This document shows, in pieces, positions 1-10,210 of a DNA stretch of 64,000 nt; within the stretch, counting starts at the first letter, position 1; the number at the start of each line of letters is the position of its first letter. The stretch is taken from contig NZ_LR732469.1 of NCBI RefSeq assembly GCF_902506425.1, positions 124,001 through 188,000 on the forward strand, written 5' to 3'. The DNA comes from Novosphingobium sp. 9U. Lineage in GTDB: Bacteria > Pseudomonadota > Alphaproteobacteria > Sphingomonadales > Sphingomonadaceae. Position numbers and translations under genes: made by a program. The notes below the pieces were generated by a model. That model saw only the letters and a program-made list of their open reading frames with translations. It was not told the DNA's origin and did not search any database.

Positions 1-59
1 CCCTCCACCGCCGTGCCGGCGGTCCCCCTCCCCGTGCCGGGCAGGACATGCGACGCCAT
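1..59 (-). CDS. Possible start of ddl (D-alanine--D-alanine ligase), cut by window edge
   Basis: A minus-strand frame is open from an ATG at 59 to the window edge, 3 bp downstream of the murB stop. In sphingomonad dcw clusters ddl follows murB, so this is the expected gene. However, the 19 codons seen read as translated intergenic repeat: positions 27-50 match the GC-rich palindrome at 21996-22018 almost exactly. Either ddl has a repeat-derived N-terminus or its true start lies beyond the window. The product assignment rests on gene order alone. Confidence 0.3.
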   Translation of the reverse strand, partial: MASHVLPGTGRGTAGTAVE

Positions 60-61
60 AC

Positions 62-1024
62 TCACTTCGTACCCACCCTTTGTATCTCCCACTCGAGCTC
101 CACGCCCGAGTTGTCCTTCACGCGCCGGCGCACTTCCTCGCCCAGCGCCTCGATCTCGGCGCTGGTCGCGGTGCCGGTGTTGATGAGGAAATTGGTATGC
201 TTCTCGCTGACCTGCGCGCCGCCGAGGCTCAGCCCGCGACAGCCCGCACGATCGACCAGCTCCCAAGCCTTCTCACCGGGCGGGTTCTTGAAGGTCGAAC
301 CACCCGTTTTGGAGCGCAGCGGCTGCGAGGCCTCGCGGCTGGCGGAGATGCGGTCCATCTCGGCCTGGATCGCGGCCGGCTCACCGGGGCGACCCTGGAA
401 CCGCGCGGCGACGACGATCGCACCTTCTGGAAGCTCGGAATGCCGGTAGGTGTAATGCAGGTTGTGGTTGGCTAGCGTGGCCAGCTCGCCCGAGCGCAAG
501 ACGACATCGCAGTCGACGAGGATGTCCTTGACCTCGCCGCCATAAGCGCCGCCGTTCATCCGCACGAACCCGCCGACGGTGCCGGGGATCGAGCGGAGGA
601 ACTCGACACCAGCGATGCCGGCATCGCGTGCGGTGGAAGAGACCAGGATGCCCGAGGCCCCGCCGCCGCACTCCAGCGTGACGTCGTCGAGCCGGCGCAC
701 TTGCGCAAAGGCCTTGCCAAGCCGCACCACCACGCCCGGAACTCCGCCGTCGCGCACGATCATGTTGGAGCCGAGGCCAAGTGCCATGACCGGCACCGCC
801 GGGTCGAGCCCGCGCAGGAACGCCTGCAGATCGGCCAAGTCTTTTGGCTCGAACAGCCACTCGGCAACGCCGCCCGACTTGAACCAGACGAGCGGGGCCA
901 GTGGCGCCTCAGGAGTAAGCTTTCCCCTCACCCCGTTCGTGTCGAGCGAAGTCGAGACACGCTGGCCTAGCGCTGCCGTGTCTCGACTGCGCTCGACACG
1001 AACGGAGGTGGGCTCCTGGCCCAT
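62..1024 (-). CDS. murB: MurB, UDP-N-acetylenolpyruvoylglucosamine reductase
   Basis: FAD- and NADPH-dependent reductase making UDP-N-acetylmuramate in the cytoplasm, the second committed step of peptidoglycan synthesis. The 320-residue protein shows the FAD-binding segment ALGLGSNMIVRDGG, the SIPGTVGGFVRMNGGAYG segment, and the catalytic serine motif GSTFKNP. The start chosen is the ATG at 1024, which overlaps the murC stop as ATGA. The conserved fold begins only at about residue 32 (RGKLTPEAPLAPLVWFKSGG). The first ~30 residues are encoded by a palindromic repeat (934-1004) inserted into the 5' end of the gene. Last complete gene of the minus-strand dcw cluster in this window. Confidence 0.95.
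   Translation of the reverse strand: MGQEPTSVRVERSRDTAALGQRVSTSLDTNGVRGKLTPEAPLAPLVWFKSGGVAEWLFEPKDLADLQAFLRGLDPAVPVMALGLGSNMIVRDGGVPGVVVRLGKAFAQVRRLDDVTLECGGGASGILVSSTARDAGIAGVEFLRSIPGTVGGFVRMNGGAYGGEVKDILVDCDVVLRSGELATLANHNLHYTYRHSELPEGAIVVAARFQGRPGEPAAIQAEMDRISASREASQPLRSKTGGSTFKNPPGEKAWELVDRAGCRGLSLGGAQVSEKHTNFLINTGTATSAEIEALGEEVRRRVKDNSGVELEWEIQRVGTK
934..1004. repeat. Palindromic interspersed repeat inside the murB coding region
   Basis: Arms at 934-961 and 977-1004 are 28-bp inverted repeats with one mismatch, separated by a 15-bp loop. The repeat keeps the murB frame open and encodes the motif VERSRDT near the N-terminus. The arm sequence (GTGTCGAGCGAAGTCGAGAC) resembles palindromes common between sphingomonad genes; that resemblance is from memory. 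Confidence 0.85.
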
Positions 1025-2433
1025 CAGGCGGTGACCCGCTCGCCGATTGCGCTCGCGAGCCCGGCGGCCCACTTGGTGATGTCGCCGGCGCCCAGGCATA
1101 CGACCATGTCGCCCGGCCGCGCCGTGCGCGCCAAGGCCTCAGCCAAGTCATCGGCGCCGCTCACGACATGCGCATCGCGATGTCCGCGCGCCTTTAGGCC
1201 AGCCACCAGCGTTTCCGCATCGACACCGTCGATCGGCGCCTCACCCGCAGCATAGACCGGCGTCACGTAGACGGCGTCGGCATCGTTGAAGGCGGTCTGG
1301 AACTCCTCCATCAGGTCGCGCAGGCGGGTGAACCGGTGCGGCTGCACGACCGCGAGCACCCTGCCGCGCACACCCTCGCGCGCGGCCGCGAGCACGGCGC
1401 GGATCTCGACCGGATGATGGCCGTAGTCGTCGATCACGGTCACGCCGTTGACCTCGCCCACCTTGGTGAAGCGTCGCTTGACCCCTCCGAAGCCGGCGAA
1501 GCCGCCGCGTACGATCTCATCGTCGCAACCCATCTCGATGGCGACGGCGATGGCGGCCAGCGCGTTCTGGACGTTGTGACGGCCGGGCATCGGCAGTTCG
1601 ATGCCTTCGATCCGGCGCTGCTCGCCATCGCGCTCGCGCACCACGACGTCGAAGCGGTTGCCGCCCGGCACCGGCGTCACCGCCTCGCCGCGCACATCCG
1701 CCTGCGCGGAGAAACCGTAGGTGATCACCCGCCGATCACGCACGCGAGAGATCACAGCTTGCACTTCGGGGTGGTCGATGCACAGCACCGCCGCGCCGTA
1801 GAACGGCACGTTCTCGATGAACTCGACGAAGCACTCCTTGACCTTGTCGAAGCTGCCGTAGTGTTCGAGGTGCTCGGGATCGATGTTGGTGACGACCGCG
1901 ATGGTGCCGTCCAGCCGCAGGAACGAGCCGTCGCTCTCGTCCGCCTCGACCACCATCCAGTCGCTGGCGCCCAGGCGCGCGTTGGAACCGTAGGAGTTGA
2001 TGATGCCGCCATTGATCACGGTCGGATCGACGCCGCCCGCTTCGAGCAGACAGGCGACCATTGATGTCGTTGTGGTCTTCCCGTGCGTGCCTGCGACGGC
2101 AACGGTGTTCTTGAGCCGCATCAGCTCGGCCAGCATCTCCGCGCGCCGGACCACTGGGATGCGGTGCTCCAGCGCGTAGACGACTTCAGGATTGTCGCGC
2201 TTCACCGCCGTGGAAGTGACGACCACCGCACATCCGGCGACGTTCTCGGCAGCGTGGCCGATCATTACCTTGATGCCGCGCGCGCGCAGGCCCTCGACCA
2301 CATAGCCCTCGGCGATATCGGAACCCTGCACGGTGTAGCCCAGGTTGTGCATGACTTCGGCGATGCCGGACATGCCGATGCCGCCGATGCCCACGAAGTG
2401 CACCGTGCCGATGTCGGTCGCGACGCCCTTCAT
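1024..2433 (-). CDS. murC: MurC, UDP-N-acetylmuramate--L-alanine ligase
   Basis: ATP-dependent cytoplasmic ligase adding L-Ala to UDP-MurNAc. At 469 residues it has normal family length. It has an N-terminal Rossmann-like UDP-binding segment ([17 protein letters not shown]), the Mur ligase P-loop [11 protein letters not shown] near residue 115, an EADESDGSF segment, and the C-terminal domain with [10 protein letters not shown]. Its start overlaps the murG stop (ATGA at 2430-2433) and its stop overlaps the murB start, so translation is probably coupled on both sides. Confidence 0.97.
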   Translation of the reverse strand: MKGVATDIGTVHFVGIGGIGMSGIAEVMHNLGYTVQGSDIAEGYVVEGLRARGIKVMIGHAAENVAGCAVVVTSTAVKRDNPEVVYALEHRIPVVRRAEMLAELMRLKNTVAVAGTHGKTTTTSMVACLLEAGGVDPTVINGGIINSYGSNARLGASDWMVVEADESDGSFLRLDGTIAVVTNIDPEHLEHYGSFDKVKECFVEFIENVPFYGAAVLCIDHPEVQAVISRVRDRRVITYGFSAQADVRGEAVTPVPGGNRFDVVVRERDGEQRRIEGIELPMPGRHNVQNALAAIAVAIEMGCDDEIVRGGFAGFGGVKRRFTKVGEVNGVTVIDDYGHHPVEIRAVLAAAREGVRGRVLAVVQPHRFTRLRDLMEEFQTAFNDADAVYVTPVYAAGEAPIDGVDAETLVAGLKARGHRDAHVVSGADDLAEALARTARPGDMVVCLGAGDITKWAAGLASAIGERVTA

Positions 2434-3614
2434 TCCGCGCTCTCCAGCGCCAGTGCTTCCTTGTTCTTGGCCGGAGCCGACTTTGCGCCCACCCGGATCA
2501 CGTCCATCATCGGCGCGACGCCGAAGCTTTCAACGAGATCGGCCAAGTCCTTGGCCGCATTGGGATAGCCGCAATTCCACGCGGCATGCGCCGCATTGGC
2601 GAGCGTCTCGGGATGCTGCGCCATCGCCTGGATCTGCTTGGCGAGTTCGCTGGCGGTGAACTTCTCCTGCCGGACCGAGCGCGCGCCGCCTGCGGCAACG
2701 ATCTCGCGCGTGTTGGCGGCCTGGTGGTCGTCGGTGGCGATCGGGAGCGGGATCAGGATTGCTGGGCGGCCCACCGCCGAAAGCTCGGCGATGGTCGAGG
2801 CGCCGGCACGGCCGATGAACAAGTGCGCGCCGGCAAGCCGCTCGGCCATGTTTTCGAAGTAGGTCGCGAGTTCGGCGGGGATGCCGTGCGTCGCATAGCG
2901 ATGGCGCACGGCTTCGATGTCCTCCGGCCGCGCCTGCTGGATGACCTGCAGGCGCGAACGCAAGGCGGTGGGCAGCATGGCGAGGCCATCGGGCACCACT
3001 TCGGACAGCACCCGCGCGCCCTGGCTGCCGCCGGTGACAAGGATGCGCAGCAAGCTTTCGCCCGTGAACATCGGGAACGGCGCCTCGCGCAATGCGAGCA
3101 CTTCCTCACGCACCGGGTTACCGACCAGCGTCACCTTGTCTGCCAGCTTGGCATCGAGCCGATCCACTTGCGCGAACGAGGTGGCGATCGCATCGACGCG
3201 GCTGGCGAAGAAACGGTTCACACGGCCGAGCACTGCGTTCTGCTCGTGCAGGATCGTCGGGATCTTGGCAGAGCGTGCGGCGAGCATCGTCGGCAAAGCT
3301 GGATAACCGCCGAATCCCACCACCGCCGTGGGCTTGAAGCTTTCGAACAGGCGGAGCGCCATGCGCCGGCCTTCGAGGACACCCCGGGCGCCCTTCAGCC
3401 AGCCAAGTGGGTTCAACCCGGCGATGCGGCCGGGCGGGAGGACATGCGCGGGCAGGCTGTCGGGCTTGCCGGGGATCTGCGCGCCGCGCTCGTCGGTGAT
3501 CAGCGCCACGTGATGGCCGCGCTTTTCCAGCTCCAGCGCCAGCGCGAAGGCGGGGATCAGGTGCCCCCCGGTCCCTCCGGCAGCCAGCACGTAGTGGCGG
3601 CTCACGGCAGTCAT
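2430..3614 (-). CDS. murG: MurG, lipid II-forming GlcNAc transferase
   Basis: Peripheral membrane GT-B glycosyltransferase that transfers GlcNAc to lipid I to give lipid II on the cytoplasmic face. The 394-residue sequence opens with the glycine-rich loop [16 protein letters not shown], followed by [25 protein letters not shown] and the UDP-GlcNAc site [13 protein letters not shown]. The C-terminus extends about 20 residues ([17 protein letters not shown]) beyond the usual end. Four-base overlaps join it to ftsW upstream and murC downstream. Confidence 0.97.
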   Translation of the reverse strand: MTAVSRHYVLAAGGTGGHLIPAFALALELEKRGHHVALITDERGAQIPGKPDSLPAHVLPPGRIAGLNPLGWLKGARGVLEGRRMALRLFESFKPTAVVGFGGYPALPTMLAARSAKIPTILHEQNAVLGRVNRFFASRVDAIATSFAQVDRLDAKLADKVTLVGNPVREEVLALREAPFPMFTGESLLRILVTGGSQGARVLSEVVPDGLAMLPTALRSRLQVIQQARPEDIEAVRHRYATHGIPAELATYFENMAERLAGAHLFIGRAGASTIAELSAVGRPAILIPLPIATDDHQAANTREIVAAGGARSVRQEKFTASELAKQIQAMAQHPETLANAAHAAWNCGYPNAAKDLADLVESFGVAPMMDVIRVGAKSAPAKNKEALALESAE

Positions 3615-4819
3615 GCAATCTCTCCGACGTCGCTGAGCGAAAAGCGCTCGCGCTCGATAAACGGGTTTCTACGCGTGATGGCCAGCAGCAATCCCAGGCA
3701 CGTGCACATGGCCACGGTGGACGAACCGCCGTACGAGACGAGCGGCAGCGTCATGCCCTTGGATGGGAACAGCTGCAGGTTCACCAGAATGTTGATGAAG
3801 GCCTGACCGCCGAACTGCGCCGCCAGCCCGACCCCGGCGAGAACGGTGAACAGATCGTCTTCGCGGATCTGGCGCATGATCGAGCGCACCATGATGGCGC
3901 TGTAGAGCAGGATCACGACGCCGCAGACCCACAGCCCAAATTCCTCGCCGATGACGGAGAAGATGTAGTCCGTGTGCGCCTCGGGCAACGACAGCTTGCG
4001 CGTGCCCATCCAGAATCCCGTGCCCAGCCACCCGCCGTTCAGCAGTGTGCGTTCGGCCAGCGCCACCTGGTCGTAAGCGCTGCCGCCGCCGAGGAATGCG
4101 TCGATGCGGTTTCGGCCGTTCTCGTAGAAGAAGTAGGCCAGCGTGATGCCGACGAGGCCCAAGCCGATGGCGCCGGCGATGCGCTTCACATCCAGGCCCG
4201 AAAGCAGGATCAGCACGAACCAGGTCGCCGAGAACAGCATCGTCGAACCGAAGTCCGGCTGAGCCATCAACAGCACCGCAATCAGGCCCATCAGACCGAT
4301 GGTCACCTGCATGACCGGGATCTTGCCGTCGCGCACGCGCCAGGACAGAATCCAGGCGAGCAGGATGGGAAAGCCGCACTTCAGGAACTCGGAGGGCTGG
4401 ATCGAGATGCCGAGGTTGATCCAGCGCCGCGCGCCGTTCACCTCGCCGCCGATGAAGGGGACCAGCATCAGCGCGAAGATCATCACGCCCGAGACCAGGA
4501 TGCCAAGCCGGCGCGCAGTGTCCTTGCCCAGCGTCGAACTGGCGAACAGCGCAATCAGACCGAGCGCCTGCCAGCGCAAGTGAATGAAGAAGAAGTGCAA
4601 GTCCGACAAGTGCTTTGCGGAGGTCGACAGCCGGCGAGAACTGGCGGGAGAGGCGGCCGCGACCGAGACCGTGCCAATCGCCATCAGGATCAACACGAGC
4701 CCGAGCGTGACGCGGTCGATCTCCTGCCACCAGATCGCAAAGGTGCTGCGGCGGCCGCGGTTATAGCGGACCAGCGCGTTGCCGGTGGCGATCGATGCGA
4801 CGGGTGCGCTGCTCGCCAT
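3611..4819 (-). CDS. ftsW: FtsW, septal peptidoglycan glycosyltransferase (SEDS family)
   Basis: Polytopic inner-membrane SEDS protein that polymerises lipid II at the division septum with its partner FtsI, encoded in the same cluster. The 402-residue protein has a cytoplasmic basic N-terminus (YNRGRRSTF) and about ten hydrophobic segments. The C-terminal block carries PLVSYGGSSTVAMC, a SEDS hallmark. Its ATG shares one base with the murD stop (TGATG), and its own end overlaps murG. Confidence 0.96.
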   Translation of the reverse strand: MASSAPVASIATGNALVRYNRGRRSTFAIWWQEIDRVTLGLVLILMAIGTVSVAAASPASSRRLSTSAKHLSDLHFFFIHLRWQALGLIALFASSTLGKDTARRLGILVSGVMIFALMLVPFIGGEVNGARRWINLGISIQPSEFLKCGFPILLAWILSWRVRDGKIPVMQVTIGLMGLIAVLLMAQPDFGSTMLFSATWFVLILLSGLDVKRIAGAIGLGLVGITLAYFFYENGRNRIDAFLGGGSAYDQVALAERTLLNGGWLGTGFWMGTRKLSLPEAHTDYIFSVIGEEFGLWVCGVVILLYSAIMVRSIMRQIREDDLFTVLAGVGLAAQFGGQAFINILVNLQLFPSKGMTLPLVSYGGSSTVAMCTCLGLLLAITRRNPFIERERFSLSDVGEIA

Positions 4820-6162
4820 CAGCTCTCTCCACCTGCGTTCTCAGCGTCTTCTTCGGTAAGCGCAGTGACGATCTGGCGGAACACGTCGCCCCTCGCCTCG
4901 TAATCGCGGAACTGGTCGAAGCTGGCGCAGGCGGGCGAGAGCATGATGACGTCGCCGGGCACGGCGCGCGCGATCGCCTCGCGGATCGCCTCGGCCATCA
5001 TCTCGCTGCGCACGACTGCCATGTGTGGGGCCAGCAGGTCGGCGAATAGCGGCCCGGCATCGCCGATGGTATAGGCGGCCGCGACGTTGCCGTAGAACGG
5101 GCGGCATTCGTCCAGATCGTCTCCCTTGGGCAGGCCGCCGACGATCCAGTGGATCCGCGGATTGGGCGCGGGCGGGAACGCGGCGAGAGCGGGCGCAGTC
5201 GAGGCAGGGTTTGTGGCCTTGCTGTCGTTGATGAAGAGCACGCCGCCCGCCTCGGCAACGCGCTCCATACGATGCGGAAGCCCGTGGAACTCAGGCATTG
5301 CCGCCTGCCATTGCTCGCGGGTGATCCCCAGCGCCTCGACGATGGCGACGGCAACGGCGGCGTTCTGGAGATTGTGCGGCCCCTGCAGCGAGTGCCAGTC
5401 CTGCTGCAGGCTCGCCAGGTCGCGGCCATCGGCGAAGTGGACGCGGCCGGGTTCGTGGCGGGTCACCTGCATGCCGGCGATGGCGGCGGTGTCGTCGTCG
5501 CCGATGCCGAATACGGCATGGTGGTCAGGCCCTTGCAACGCGAACAGCCGCGCCTTGGACGCGACATAGCCGGCGAAACCATCGTAGCGATCGAGGTGGT
5601 CGGGCGTGATGTTGAGCAACGCGGCGACGTCGCAGTCCAAGCTTTGCGTCAGGTCGATCTGATAGCTCGACAGCTCGAGCACGTAGACGCCACCTGCGGG
5701 CAATAGCTCCTGGCCCAGGATCGGCAAGCCGATGTTGCCGCCCATCAGAGTCGGCACGCCGGCGCTCTCGAGCAGGTAGTGGACCAGCGCCGTGGTGGTC
5801 GACTTGCCATTGGTGCCAGTGATGCCGACAACTTTGTGCGGCGGCAGGTCGGCGCGGGCCTGCGCGAACAGCTCGATGTCGCCGATCACCGGCACGCCGG
5901 CCTGCGCGGCGGCTTCGGCGATGGGGTGGCGGTTGAGCGGAATGCCGGGCGAGACGACGACGCCATCGTAGCCGGTGAGATCGGCGCTGGTCGGATCGTT
6001 CAGCTCGACGCGGTCCGCCAGGGCGGCGCGCGGCTCCTCGCGGTTGTCCCACGCCATGACGTGCGCGCCGCTCACCAGCAGCGTCTCCACCACGGCCAGC
6101 CCTGAGCGAGCGAGCCCCAGGACTGCGTAGCGCTTTCCGGCAAAGACAGGAGAGACCAGCAC
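4819..6162 (-). CDS. murD: MurD, UDP-MurNAc-L-alanine--D-glutamate ligase
   Basis: ATP-dependent cytoplasmic ligase adding D-Glu to UDP-MurNAc-L-Ala. The protein has 447 residues. The N-terminal Rossmann segment (YAVLGLARSGLAVVETL) is followed by the P-loop GITGTNGKSTTTALV, then NITPDHLDRY in the central domain and NDSKATNPASTAPAL at the C-terminal domain boundary. Lies 10 bp after mraY and is followed immediately by ftsW. Confidence 0.97.
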   Translation of the reverse strand: MLVSPVFAGKRYAVLGLARSGLAVVETLLVSGAHVMAWDNREEPRAALADRVELNDPTSADLTGYDGVVVSPGIPLNRHPIAEAAAQAGVPVIGDIELFAQARADLPPHKVVGITGTNGKSTTTALVHYLLESAGVPTLMGGNIGLPILGQELLPAGGVYVLELSSYQIDLTQSLDCDVAALLNITPDHLDRYDGFAGYVASKARLFALQGPDHHAVFGIGDDDTAAIAGMQVTRHEPGRVHFADGRDLASLQQDWHSLQGPHNLQNAAVAVAIVEALGITREQWQAAMPEFHGLPHRMERVAEAGGVLFINDSKATNPASTAPALAAFPPAPNPRIHWIVGGLPKGDDLDECRPFYGNVAAAYTIGDAGPLFADLLAPHMAVVRSEMMAEAIREAIARAVPGDVIMLSPACASFDQFRDYEARGDVFRQIVTALTEEDAENAGGES

Positions 6163-6172
6163 GGCCGCGCCG

Positions 6173-7243
6173 TTACCGCAGTTTCAGCGTCGAGAGACCC
6201 AGCAAGGCAAGCACGATCGATATGATCCAGAAGCGGATGACAACGGTCGACTCTGCCCAGCCGAGCTGCTCGAAGTGGTGGTGTATCGGCGCCATGCGGA
6301 ACACGCGGCGGCCAGTGCGCTTGAAGAAGAACACCTGGATGATGACCGACAGCGCCTCCAGGACGAACAGGCCGCCGACAACGCCGAGCACGATCTCGTG
6401 ATGCGCGGCGACGGCGATGGCGCCGAGCGCTCCGCCCAGCGCCAGGCTGCCGGTGTCCCCCATGAACACGGCGGCAGGAGGCGCGTTGAACCACAGGAAG
6501 GCGAGCCCCGCCCCCATGATGGCGGTGCATAGGATGGCCAGTTCACCAGCGCGCGGCACGTGTGGGATGCCGAGGTAGGTCGCGTAGTCGACGCGACCAG
6601 CGAGGTAGGCGATGATCGCGAAGGTGCCCGCCGCGATGATGACCGGCATCGTCGCCAGGCCGTCCAGCCCATCGGTCAGGTTCACCGCGTTGCCAGCGCC
6701 TACGATCACCACCGCCGCGAAGACGTAGTAGAACGGACCCAATGGGATGTACCGGCCACTCAGGAACGGCACGTAGAGGTTGGTGTTCAGCTGGCTGACG
6801 ATGATGAACGCCGCAATGCCGGCCACGATGAACTCCAGCAACAGCCTGATCTTGCTCGACAGACCGGCATGGTGGCGCTTGGTTACCTTGTCGTAGTCGT
6901 CGAGGAAGCCGATCACGCCGAAGCCGACCGTCACTGCCAGGCAGGCCCAGACGAACGGATTGGTCAGGTCCATCCAAAGCAGCATGGAGATCACGAGCGA
7001 GATCAGGATCATCAGCCCACCCATTGTCGGCGTCCCGCGCTTGGCGAGGTGCGTCTGCGGCCCGTCGGCGCGGATCGGCTGACCCTTGCCCTGCCGGACG
7101 CGTAGCATGTTGATGAACTTGGGACCGATGATCAGGCCGATCACCAGCGCCGTCATCAGCGCGGCGCCGGAGCGGAACGTCTGGTAGCGGAAGAGGTTGG
7201 AGACCCCTTCGAAGTGAAACCAGTCTGCGATGATGTACAGCAT
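6173..7243 (-). CDS. mraY: MraY, phospho-MurNAc-pentapeptide translocase
   Basis: Inner-membrane enzyme that transfers phospho-MurNAc-pentapeptide to undecaprenyl phosphate, making lipid I. The 356-residue polytopic protein shows [21 protein letters not shown] and [10 protein letters not shown], the acidic Mg2+/substrate loops of the family, and the histidine cluster APIHHHFE near the C-terminus. Spaced 17 bp after murF. Confidence 0.97.
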   Translation of the reverse strand: MLYIIADWFHFEGVSNLFRYQTFRSGAALMTALVIGLIIGPKFINMLRVRQGKGQPIRADGPQTHLAKRGTPTMGGLMILISLVISMLLWMDLTNPFVWACLAVTVGFGVIGFLDDYDKVTKRHHAGLSSKIRLLLEFIVAGIAAFIIVSQLNTNLYVPFLSGRYIPLGPFYYVFAAVVIVGAGNAVNLTDGLDGLATMPVIIAAGTFAIIAYLAGRVDYATYLGIPHVPRAGELAILCTAIMGAGLAFLWFNAPPAAVFMGDTGSLALGGALGAIAVAAHHEIVLGVVGGLFVLEALSVIIQVFFFKRTGRRVFRMAPIHHHFEQLGWAESTVVIRFWIISIVLALLGLSTLKLR

Positions 7244-7260
7244 TGGGGGTGGTGCTAGCC

Positions 7261-8730
7261 TCAGCCTTCGCGTTTGCTGAGCGAGGTCACCAGCGCTGCC
7301 AGCCCGACCGAGTTCGATCCCTTCACAAGGATCGCATCATCGCGTTCGAGCCCGAAGGCGCGCAAGGTGTCCACCGCTTCCTGCACCGATCCGGCATGCG
7401 CGAAGGCCACCGCTTTGCCAAGCGCGTTGGGAACGGCTTTCCCCAGTTCGTCCGCAAGCGGCTGCATCTCAGGGCCAACCAGCACGGCATAGTCGACACC
7501 CGCCTCGCGCAACGGAGCGGCGAGCGCGGCGTGGTAGTCGGGGCCATGGCTGCCCAGCTCCTTCATCGCGCCGAGTACTGCGATGCGGCGGCGTGCCGGG
7601 GTGCGGCCAAGCTGCGCCAGCGTGGCGCGCATCGAGGCCGGGTTGGCGTTGTAGCTCTCGTCGATCAGCAGTGCCTGGCCGGGGGGCACGTCATCGTCGA
7701 TGTCGATCTCCAGGCGAGCGCCGCGCCCGGCCAGACCCTCCATCTCGGCCAGCGCGACGCCCGCGGCACCGAGGTCCCCGCCCACCGCACGGACCGCGGC
7801 CATGACCGCAAGCGAGTTGATCACCCAGTGCTCGCCCGGCGATGCCACCGTATAGCACACGCGGCGGTCGCCAATGTCCGCCGTCACCAGCGAGCCGCCG
7901 CCGATTGCGGAGACGGCGTCGAGCAAGCGCACGTTGGCGTGCTCGGCCTTGCCGAACGAAACGACGGTAACACCCAATGCGTCGGCTGCGGCCTTCAGGC
8001 GCTCGAAGTGCGGGCTGTCGGCCGGGATCACCGCAATGCCGCCCGGCTCCAGGCCTTCGAAGATCTCGGCCTTGGCATCGGCGATTGCCTCTTCGGAGCC
8101 GAGCATCTCGATATGCGCGGGCGCGATCGTGGTGATCACCGCGACGTCGGGGCGGACCTGGCGGGTCAGCGCCGCGATCTCACCCGCGTGGTTCATGCCC
8201 ATCTCGAACACGCCGAAGCGCGCGCGGGCGGGCATCCGCGCGAGGCTGAGCGGTACGCCGACGTGGTTGTTGTAGCTCTTCACCGAGCGATGGGCGTCGC
8301 CATGCGAGGCGCGGTCGAGCGCGGCAAAGATCGACTCCTTGACGCCGGTCTTGCCGACCGAGCCGGTCACGCCGATGATCTTGCCCCGGCCACGCGCGCG
8401 GGCCGCCGCGCCCAGGCGCACCAGCGCCTCGGTGGTGTCTTTGACCAGAATATGCTGGCCATCGACCGACCGGTCGACCACCACGGCAGCGGCACCCTTG
8501 GCGAACGCCATGTCGACGAAGCGGTGGCCGTCCATGGTCTCGCCCTTGAGCGCGAAAAACAGGTCGCCAGGCTGAACGTCGCGGCTGTCGATCTCGACCC
8601 CGGATGCCAGGAAGTCGGCACTTGCGGTGCCCTTCACGGCACGCGCGATGCTCTCGGCATCCCACAGCGCCAGCGGGATCTCGTCGGTCGCTTCGACGGG
8701 CCAGTCGAGGATGCGGGCGATGGCAGTCAT
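7261..8730 (-). CDS. murF: MurF, UDP-MurNAc-tripeptide--D-Ala-D-Ala ligase
   Basis: Cytoplasmic ATP-dependent ligase adding the D-Ala-D-Ala dipeptide to the precursor. The 489-residue sequence contains the N-terminal substrate domain ([20 protein letters not shown]), the ATP loop [14 protein letters not shown], an [10 protein letters not shown] block and [13 protein letters not shown]. The last block is typical of MurF. It starts 1 bp after the murE stop. Confidence 0.96.
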   Translation of the reverse strand: MTAIARILDWPVEATDEIPLALWDAESIARAVKGTASADFLASGVEIDSRDVQPGDLFFALKGETMDGHRFVDMAFAKGAAAVVVDRSVDGQHILVKDTTEALVRLGAAARARGRGKIIGVTGSVGKTGVKESIFAALDRASHGDAHRSVKSYNNHVGVPLSLARMPARARFGVFEMGMNHAGEIAALTRQVRPDVAVITTIAPAHIEMLGSEEAIADAKAEIFEGLEPGGIAVIPADSPHFERLKAAADALGVTVVSFGKAEHANVRLLDAVSAIGGGSLVTADIGDRRVCYTVASPGEHWVINSLAVMAAVRAVGGDLGAAGVALAEMEGLAGRGARLEIDIDDDVPPGQALLIDESYNANPASMRATLAQLGRTPARRRIAVLGAMKELGSHGPDYHAALAAPLREAGVDYAVLVGPEMQPLADELGKAVPNALGKAVAFAHAGSVQEAVDTLRAFGLERDDAILVKGSNSVGLAALVTSLSKREG

Positions 8731-8731
8731 T

Positions 8732-10210
8732 TCAATGCTCTCCCAAGGGGATAGAGGTCGCGCCAGACATTTCCCTGGCGACCGTTACGTCGTCGAACGG
8801 CAGCACCCGCGCATGCGCGCCGCTGCCAACCACCTGCCCCTGTTCATGCCCCTTGCCGGCGACGAGGACCACGTCCCCGCCGCCGGCCTCGGCGATCGCC
8901 GCGCCGATGGCATCGCGACGATCTCCGATTTCCATTGCCCCTTCGACACACCCGGCGAGCACCATGGCCCGGATCGCGGCGGGATCCTCGCCGCGCGGGT
9001 TGTCGTCGGTGACGATCACTGAGTCTGCATTGCGACAGGCCACCCGGCCCATCTGCGGCCGCTTGCCCTGGTCGCGATCGCCGCCAGCGCCGAACACGCA
9101 GATCAGCCGCCCCGTTACATGCGGACGCAGCGCGGCGATCGCCGCCTCGAGGGCGTCGGGCGTGTGCGCATAGTCGACGTAGATCGGCGCGCCCTTGGCC
9201 GAGACCGCCGCCCGCTCAAGCCGACCGCGTACCGTCTGCAGCCGCTTCATGGCATCGAACGTCTGTGCCGGAGCGCCACCCGTCGCCAGCACCAGCCCGG
9301 CAGCGACCAGAGCGTTGGCAGCCTGGTAGGCGCCGATCAGCGGCAGCTCGATCTTGACGGTCATGCCCAGGTACTCGACCTGCAGCGTCTGGCCGAGCGC
9401 GGTCGGCGTGCGCGTGCGCAAGCGAACGTCTGTGCCCTGCTCACCGACGGTGAACAGCTTCAATCCACGCTGCTCGGCATGGGCGATCGCCTTGGCGGAC
9501 CAGGCATCGTCGGCCCACACGACCGCGGTTCCATCGTTCGCAACCACTTCGTCGAACAACCTCATCTTGGCTGCGAAGTAGTCATCCATCGTCGCGTGGT
9601 AATCGAGATGGTCGCGGCTGAGGTTGGTAAAGGCGGCGGCAGCAACCCGCGGTCCTTCGCTGCGAAATTGCGACAGGCCGTGGCTGGACGCCTCGAACGC
9701 GACGTGGGTCACGCCCTCGCGCGCGAGGCCGGTCATGTTCGCCAGGAACGTGACGATGTCGGGGCTGGTAAGCCCGGTGGACACGCTCTCATCGCTGGTG
9801 GTGACGCCCAGCGTGCCTATGGAGGCGGCGCGCAAGCCCGCCATGCGCCACAGCTGCCGCGTGAGTTCGACCGTGGAGGTCTTGCCGTTGGTGCCGGTCA
9901 CCGCGACCAGCGTCTCGGGCACGGGAACGAAGAAGCCCTGCGCCAGCTTGGCGAACGCGCGGCGCGGCTCGGGGTCTGCGAAGTGGGCTACGCCCTCGAC
10001 CTTGGCTTCCGGCCGCGCGACGATGGCGACGGCGCCGGCCTCGATCGCGGCCAGGATGAAGTCCTCGCCATTCACGCGCGCACCGGGGAACGCACCGAAC
10101 ACGGTGCCCGGCGCCACCTTGCGGTGGTCGATCGCAAAACCGGTGACGTTCGCCTCTCCCCCATGGGAGAGCGTCAGCCCGGCTGCCTCGGCGAGGGCAG
10201 AAAGCTTCAT
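8732..10210 (-). CDS. murE: MurE, UDP-MurNAc-tripeptide synthetase (meso-DAP type)
   Basis: Cytoplasmic ligase adding the third amino acid to UDP-MurNAc-L-Ala-D-Glu. The frame is open further upstream, but the start chosen is the ATG at 10210 (MKLSALAEAAG), which overlaps the ftsI stop as ATGA and gives 492 residues. The P-loop is AVTGTNGKTSTVELT. The motif DNPRGEDP matches the DNPR signature for meso-diaminopimelate, so a DAP-type peptidoglycan is expected, consistent with lysA nearby at 18474. Confidence 0.96.
   Translation of the reverse strand: MKLSALAEAAGLTLSHGGEANVTGFAIDHRKVAPGTVFGAFPGARVNGEDFILAAIEAGAVAIVARPEAKVEGVAHFADPEPRRAFAKLAQGFFVPVPETLVAVTGTNGKTSTVELTRQLWRMAGLRAASIGTLGVTTSDESVSTGLTSPDIVTFLANMTGLAREGVTHVAFEASSHGLSQFRSEGPRVAAAAFTNLSRDHLDYHATMDDYFAAKMRLFDEVVANDGTAVVWADDAWSAKAIAHAEQRGLKLFTVGEQGTDVRLRTRTPTALGQTLQVEYLGMTVKIELPLIGAYQAANALVAAGLVLATGGAPAQTFDAMKRLQTVRGRLERAAVSAKGAPIYVDYAHTPDALEAAIAALRPHVTGRLICVFGAGGDRDQGKRPQMGRVACRNADSVIVTDDNPRGEDPAAIRAMVLAGCVEGAMEIGDRRDAIGAAIAEAGGGDVVLVAGKGHEQGQVVGSGAHARVLPFDDVTVAREMSGATSIPLGEH

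Noticed and set aside
7243..8754. Long plus-strand open frame opposite murF
   Set aside because: It is the shadow of murF in GC-rich DNA: no family motifs, His/Arg/Asp-rich composition, and it is fully covered by a clear gene on the other strand.
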